This document shows positions 5,957-8,401 of a stretch of DNA of 8,401 nt, piece by piece. The DNA comes from Planctomycetota bacterium. GTDB taxonomy: Bacteria; Planctomycetota; Phycisphaerae; WQYP01. Numbering within the stretch: position 1 is the stretch's first letter; the number at the start of each line of letters is the position of its first letter. Both the position numbers and the translations under genes were made by a program. The DNA lies in NCBI GenBank assembly GCA_021818565.1, contig JAKATV010000063.1, forward strand, positions 1-8,401, in the 5' to 3' direction. Below the pieces are notes generated by a model, which saw only the letters and a list, made by a program, of their open reading frames with translations, was not told the DNA's origin and ran no database searches.

Positions 5957-6427
5957 TTAAATCGGCTCAATTTGGACGATTAATTCCACTTCTACTACGG
6001 CGTTTAGTGGCAATGCCGCAGCACCAACGGCCGCCCGTGCATGGCGGCCGGCATCACCGAAGATGGAAAGCAGCAAATCGCTGGCACCATTGGCGATCTG
6101 CGGCTGCTGGTCAAATCCCGGATCGCTTTGCACAAATACGCCCAGCCGAACCATCCGGATTACCCGGCTCCAGTCGGCGTTGACCGCTTCGCGCACGACA
6201 GCCAGCGCGTTGATTGTCGCCAGACGCGCGGCTTCTCGGGCAGTTGCAATATCCACGGCTTTGGGCACAGAACCGGAATATAACACTTTGCCGTCCCGGC
6301 TGGGCAATTGTCCGCTGACATATACCAGTCCGCCAGCCTCCACATACGGTATGTACGCCGCCACCGGTTTGGGGGCAGCGGGCAGCATAATTCCCAGTTG
6401 TTTGAGATTTTCGTCAATGAGAGACAT
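5957..6427 (-). CDS. RidA-family protein, longer (about 155-residue) type
   Basis: 156 residues of the YjgF/YER057c/UK114 (Rid) fold. It belongs to the longer branch beginning 'MSLIDENLKQLGIMLPAAPKPVAAYIPYVEAG' rather than the 125-130-residue RidA proper. Motifs include 'LVYVSGQLPSRDGKVLYSGSV' (34-54), 'AREAARLATINALAVVRE' (63-80), 'NGASDLLLSIFGDAGRHARAAVGAAALPLNAVVEVELI' (113-150). Arg131 in 'HARAAVGAAALP' falls at the position of the catalytic Arg of RidA, which hydrolyses reactive enamine/imine intermediates. Members form cytoplasmic trimers. Whether this subgroup shares that deaminase activity is not established from sequence. ATG 6427 is supported by AAGGAG at 7 bases; the frame stays open upstream but that extension does not resemble the family. 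Thioredoxin follows after 90 bases with its own promoter. Confidence 0.92.
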   Translation of the reverse strand: MSLIDENLKQLGIMLPAAPKPVAAYIPYVEAGGLVYVSGQLPSRDGKVLYSGSVPKAVDIATAREAARLATINALAVVREAVNADWSRVIRMVRLGVFVQSDPGFDQQPQIANGASDLLLSIFGDAGRHARAAVGAAALPLNAVVEVELIVQIEPI

Positions 6428-6462
6428 ATCTTGGCTCCTTCTGACTTTGATTGTAATCCTGC

Positions 6463-6482
6463 CGACGGCGTATATGCCGTCG
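6463..6482 (-). promoter_or_regulatory. Hairpin in the leader of the RidA-family gene
   Basis: CGACGGC / GCCGTCG, a perfect 7-bp stem with a 6-base loop, lies 36 bases before the RidA-type start codon. There is no T-run after it, so it is not a standard terminator. It could influence translation or RNA stability, or serve as a DNA palindrome for a regulator. Confidence 0.4.
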
Positions 6483-6512
6483 CTAAAGGACGGTTCTTTA
6501 CCATCCTGCACA

Positions 6513-6541
6513 ACTTTACAGTGGCGATCAAAACTTGTCAT
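6513..6541 (-). promoter_or_regulatory. Candidate promoter of the RidA-family gene
   Basis: Minus strand ATGACA (6541-6536), a 17-base spacer ending in TG, then TAAAGT (6518-6513). The -35 matches five of six bases and the -10 four of six. The start would fall near 6506, placing the leader hairpin within the transcript. Confidence 0.45.
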
Positions 6542-6588
6542 CCCCGTCAGCGGCGCCCTACTAAACATAAGGGTTCCGATTTTATATT

Positions 6589-7632
6589 CTATACGCAACG
6601 ATACAGATTCATTTGTTCGGATTGCTCTTCGCCTTCCACAAAGCGATGCAGCGCCAGCAAACTAAACTGCCACATGACCCAGATTTCCACGCCAAAGGAT
6701 AGAAATCCAAGCAATCCCGGCACGGGCATCTCAAAATATCGAATGTGTTGCCACCCGCCCAGAAACGGAAGATGGTAGGTCCACTTAGCCAAGGCCCAGT
6801 AATTCCAGAATTCCCAGAGAAAGCCACAGGTTAAACCGCCGAACATCAGGGCGAAAGTGCGTCCCCAGCGACCGGCGATCCAATCGCCGATAATACTGGG
6901 CCGGCCGGCCCAATAATTAACCGGGTCCAAAAGAAAAATCCAACTCACCCATAGCATCAGATCCGCGATGGGGCTTTGCTCAATAAACGGCCCGGCGAAA
7001 AACCCCATTCCCAGGAGAAAGCAGACTATCTGCACAATTGGTTTGATGCGCACGCCTCGGCGGGAATTCCATTTTTTCAAGCCCAGTCGCATCCATAATT
7101 CGGCAGTCAGCAGCATGGCCGGTGCGATAGCAGCAAAAGCCAGCAGATAACCGGCAAATCGATCCACATGATTGGCGGGAATCCCCTGGTAGTTCCACGC
7201 GTGCAGGCCGGTGGCGGGATCCACCATAAAATAGAAATTGATCCAATCAAAAAAGCACCACGCCGGCACCGACCAGAGCCATAAGATAGCCAGACGAAAG
7301 CGATACGCTTTGAGCCAATTGAAATGATCCCATTGGCTTAGCGCTCCCAGAAGAAACGGCAAAAAACCAGACCAAATCAGCGGTGTAAAATTCACCCGAA
7401 TAAATCTGCCAAATTCCGCCCATGGCCCGGAGAGAATATGTTGCACGGCCAACAGGAGCAGCAATTCCAAAATCGCCATGACGACGATACCCGCCCAGAG
7501 CAAAGCTTTCCCGGGATTTTCTATGCGGCACATTTGATTATGAGACGTTGTTGGCGGTGGCGGATTCATAAAGATGGGGTATAGCGGATTTCCTTGCCGA
7601 TAGCAATTTATTGGGGCACCATTAGAGGACAT
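6589..7632 (-). CDS. Large polytopic membrane protein with a WEFWNYWA motif, function unknown
   Basis: 347 residues if ATG 7632 is used. About eight hydrophobic segments can be drawn: roughly 43-66, 84-100, 112-134, 160-180, 198-216, 223-241, 258-281 and 305-328. The most striking part is 'GFLWEFWNYWALAKWTYHLPF' (270-290) followed by 'RYFEMPVPGLLGFLSFGVEIWVM', with many Trp, Glu and Asn residues within or beside membrane helices; another cluster is 'VPAWCFFDWINFYF' (122-135). The pattern resembles uncharacterised membrane proteins I associate loosely with planctomycetes and deltaproteobacteria, but I cannot name a function. The start is uncertain: no good ribosome site precedes ATG 7632, and Met22 or Met34 are alternatives that would trim the Pro-rich N-terminus. 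Downstream, 161 bases separate it from the RidA-type gene, which has its own candidate promoter. Confidence 0.75.
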   Translation of the reverse strand: MSSNGAPINCYRQGNPLYPIFMNPPPPTTSHNQMCRIENPGKALLWAGIVVMAILELLLLLAVQHILSGPWAEFGRFIRVNFTPLIWSGFLPFLLGALSQWDHFNWLKAYRFRLAILWLWSVPAWCFFDWINFYFMVDPATGLHAWNYQGIPANHVDRFAGYLLAFAAIAPAMLLTAELWMRLGLKKWNSRRGVRIKPIVQIVCFLLGMGFFAGPFIEQSPIADLMLWVSWIFLLDPVNYWAGRPSIIGDWIAGRWGRTFALMFGGLTCGFLWEFWNYWALAKWTYHLPFLGGWQHIRYFEMPVPGLLGFLSFGVEIWVMWQFSLLALHRFVEGEEQSEQMNLYRCV

Positions 7633-7757
7633 TATATATGAACCTGCGACAATATGGGACGCTACGGCGATAAACGTGACGTATTTATCACAAAATTAAC
7701 ACATTTTCACCGGTTTTAAGTTATCCGCGAGCTATCGTGTAGCCGAATAGATATATG

Positions 7758-7787
7758 TTGACGTGACAGGGAGGTCGCTGATGTAAT
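7758..7787 (+). promoter_or_regulatory. Candidate sigma70-type promoter toward the pseudopilin
   Basis: TTGACG (7758-7763), an 18-base spacer, then TGTAAT (7782-7787). If used, the transcript would start near 7794 and have a leader of about 360 bases before ATG 8154, long enough to hold a regulatory RNA or a small gene. Confidence 0.45.
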
Positions 7788-8075
7788 CCGTTGGATGTTT
7801 TAAGCGGAGTATCATTCATGGCGGCCTGTATCAAAATTGTCTTGTCCGGAAACCCCTCCACCCGGGAAACCTCCCAGGCGAGTTTACCCAGTCAAACCGT
7901 CGTGTTCCGAAATTCGGAGCCGGGGCGGCATCCGGCGTTTACCGATTTTATGATTCAGTGTAGCGACCAAGCCACGACGCGCAGCAAGTATAACCGCCAT
8001 CGCAATATCATGGACTAATAGTAGGGCAATAATGCCTGCCGGAGAGGATAGAAGGTTGTGTGGTGAAAACATTGC

Positions 8076-8099
8076 GTATGTATACATACTTTTGTATGT
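8076..8099. promoter_or_regulatory. Compound GTATGT/ACATAC palindrome, possible operator
   Basis: GTATGTATACATAC (8076-8089) is a perfect 14-bp palindrome. Its right half, ACATAC (8084-8089), also pairs with GTATGT (8094-8099) across TTTT. Three half-sites sit 55-78 bases upstream of the pseudopilin start, a layout suggestive of a regulator site or a leader hairpin. Confidence 0.45.
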
Positions 8100-8116
8100 G
8101 TCAAATAAGGAGATTA

Positions 8117-8134
8117 ATGGAAGAGAGCAATTAG
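8117..8134 (+). CDS. Possible five-codon leader peptide (MEESN)
   Basis: ATG 8117 opens a five-codon frame ending at TAG 8132-8134. AAGGAG (8107-8112) lies only 4 bases before it, slightly closer than usual. Its stop is 19 bases before the pseudopilin ATG and just ahead of that gene's own ribosome site. It could be a translational leader or simply a chance start; there is no rare-codon or repeat-residue pattern. Confidence 0.2.
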   Translation: MEESN

Positions 8135-8153
8135 TTTAAAGGAGGCATTTATT

Positions 8154-8401
8154 ATGCGAAGCGCAATGCGATACAAGGCCTTTTCACTTATCGAGCTGCT
8201 GGTGGTATTGGTGAGCATCATGATCCTGACCGGCATTACCTTAGCTTCGCTGGGTCGTGCGAAGGAGTACGCCCGCGTTACCACATGTCTGTCGAATCTG
8301 CATCAACTTTCATTGGCGGCGATCGCCTATTCGGTTAATGATCGCGGTGCGTTCCCGTCGGATTGTCAGACGCCGGGAAACTACTGGTACCCGCAGATAT
8401 C
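8154..8401 (+). CDS. Type IV pilin-like pseudopilin with prepilin cleavage/methylation signal (3' end outside window)
   Basis: The first 82 residues are visible. The N-terminus 'MRSAMRYKAFSLIELLVVLVSIMILTGITLASL' is a class III prepilin signal. A short basic leader is cut by the prepilin peptidase before Phe10, with the invariant Glu at +5 (Glu14) and then a hydrophobic helix. Ala instead of Gly stands at -1, which is tolerated. 'RAKEYARVTTCLSNLHQLSLAAIAYSVNDRGAFPSD' continues as in the pseudopilin-like families that are numerous in Planctomycetota and Verrucomicrobiota. The mature protein would sit in the inner membrane with a periplasmic domain or join a pseudopilus. The start is fixed by AAAGGAGG (8138-8145) at 8 bases. 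The diagnostic C-terminal domain is outside the window, so the subfamily cannot be named. Confidence 0.9.
   Translation, partial: MRSAMRYKAFSLIELLVVLVSIMILTGITLASLGRAKEYARVTTCLSNLHQLSLAAIAYSVNDRGAFPSDCQTPGNYWYPQI

Larger units (their letters stand above)
7633..8153. other. Non-coding spacer of 521 bases between divergent genes
   Basis: No convincing gene is present. It holds an AT-rich part (about 7680-7725), a candidate plus-strand promoter, a 13-base palindrome TCCGAAATTCGGA (7906-7918), the compound GTATGT palindrome, and the ribosome site of the pseudopilin. No promoter for the leftward membrane-protein gene could be assigned with confidence. I looked for common riboswitch consensus blocks (TPP, cobalamin, c-di-GMP) in 7795-8075 and did not find them. 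Confidence 0.6.

Noticed and set aside
6428..6598. N-terminal extension of the RidA-type protein to an upstream Met
   Set aside because: The added 57 residues match nothing in the family, cross the candidate promoter and hairpin, and the start at 6427 has a very good ribosome site.
7680..7740. AT-rich stretch with TTATC motifs as a possible replication-origin element
   Set aside because: No cluster of true DnaA boxes (TTATCCACA type) and no origin-associated gene nearby.
7818..8018. Small plus-strand frame of 66 residues with GGAG 8 bases before ATG
   Set aside because: The composition is polar and featureless, no motif or family pattern is seen, and it overlaps an equally long opposite-strand frame. 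It is not excluded, but not supportable.
7884..8087. Minus-strand frame of 67 residues with a hydrophobic stretch
   Set aside because: There is no ribosome site before either Met, its start lies within the GTATGT palindrome, and the hydrophobic stretch alone is weak evidence.

Overview
The window looks like ordinary chromosomal DNA from a Gram-negative bacterium of the PVC group (Planctomycetota or Verrucomicrobiota). This rests on a pseudopilin with the 'FSLIELLVV ... CLSNLHQLSLAAIAYSVNDRGAFP' pattern typical of the large prepilin-like families of those phyla, on a futalosine-pathway menaquinone gene, and on moderate GC. It is an inference; no rRNA or marker tree is available. I see no insertion sequence, CRISPR array, tRNA or rRNA.

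Positions 1-2985, plus strand. The 3' part of sucC, then sucD (both subunits of succinyl-CoA synthetase), a divergent Fpg/Nei-type DNA glycosylase homologue, and an unknown polytopic membrane protein. They are spaced 6-32 bases apart and are probably one transcript. A convergent spacer (2986-3122) with strong palindromes follows.

Positions 3123-5342, minus strand. In transcription order: a sigma70-type promoter, a fluoride (crcB-motif) riboswitch with a readable transcription-attenuation platform, crcB (fluoride channel), a protein made of two fused DUF190 domains, and mqnA (chorismate dehydratase, first step of the futalosine menaquinone route). The gaps are 28 and 48 bases with no visible internal terminator, so mqnA may be under fluoride control. 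This is the most interesting part of the window.

Positions 5343-7632, minus strand. Thioredoxin with its own strong promoter, a RidA-family protein of the longer (about 155-residue) type with a hairpin in its leader, and a large unknown membrane protein carrying a WEFWNYWA...KW motif.

Positions 7633-8153 are a non-coding spacer of 521 bases with a candidate plus-strand promoter and a compound GTATGT/ACATAC palindrome. It leads to the 5' end of a pseudopilin gene that runs off the window.
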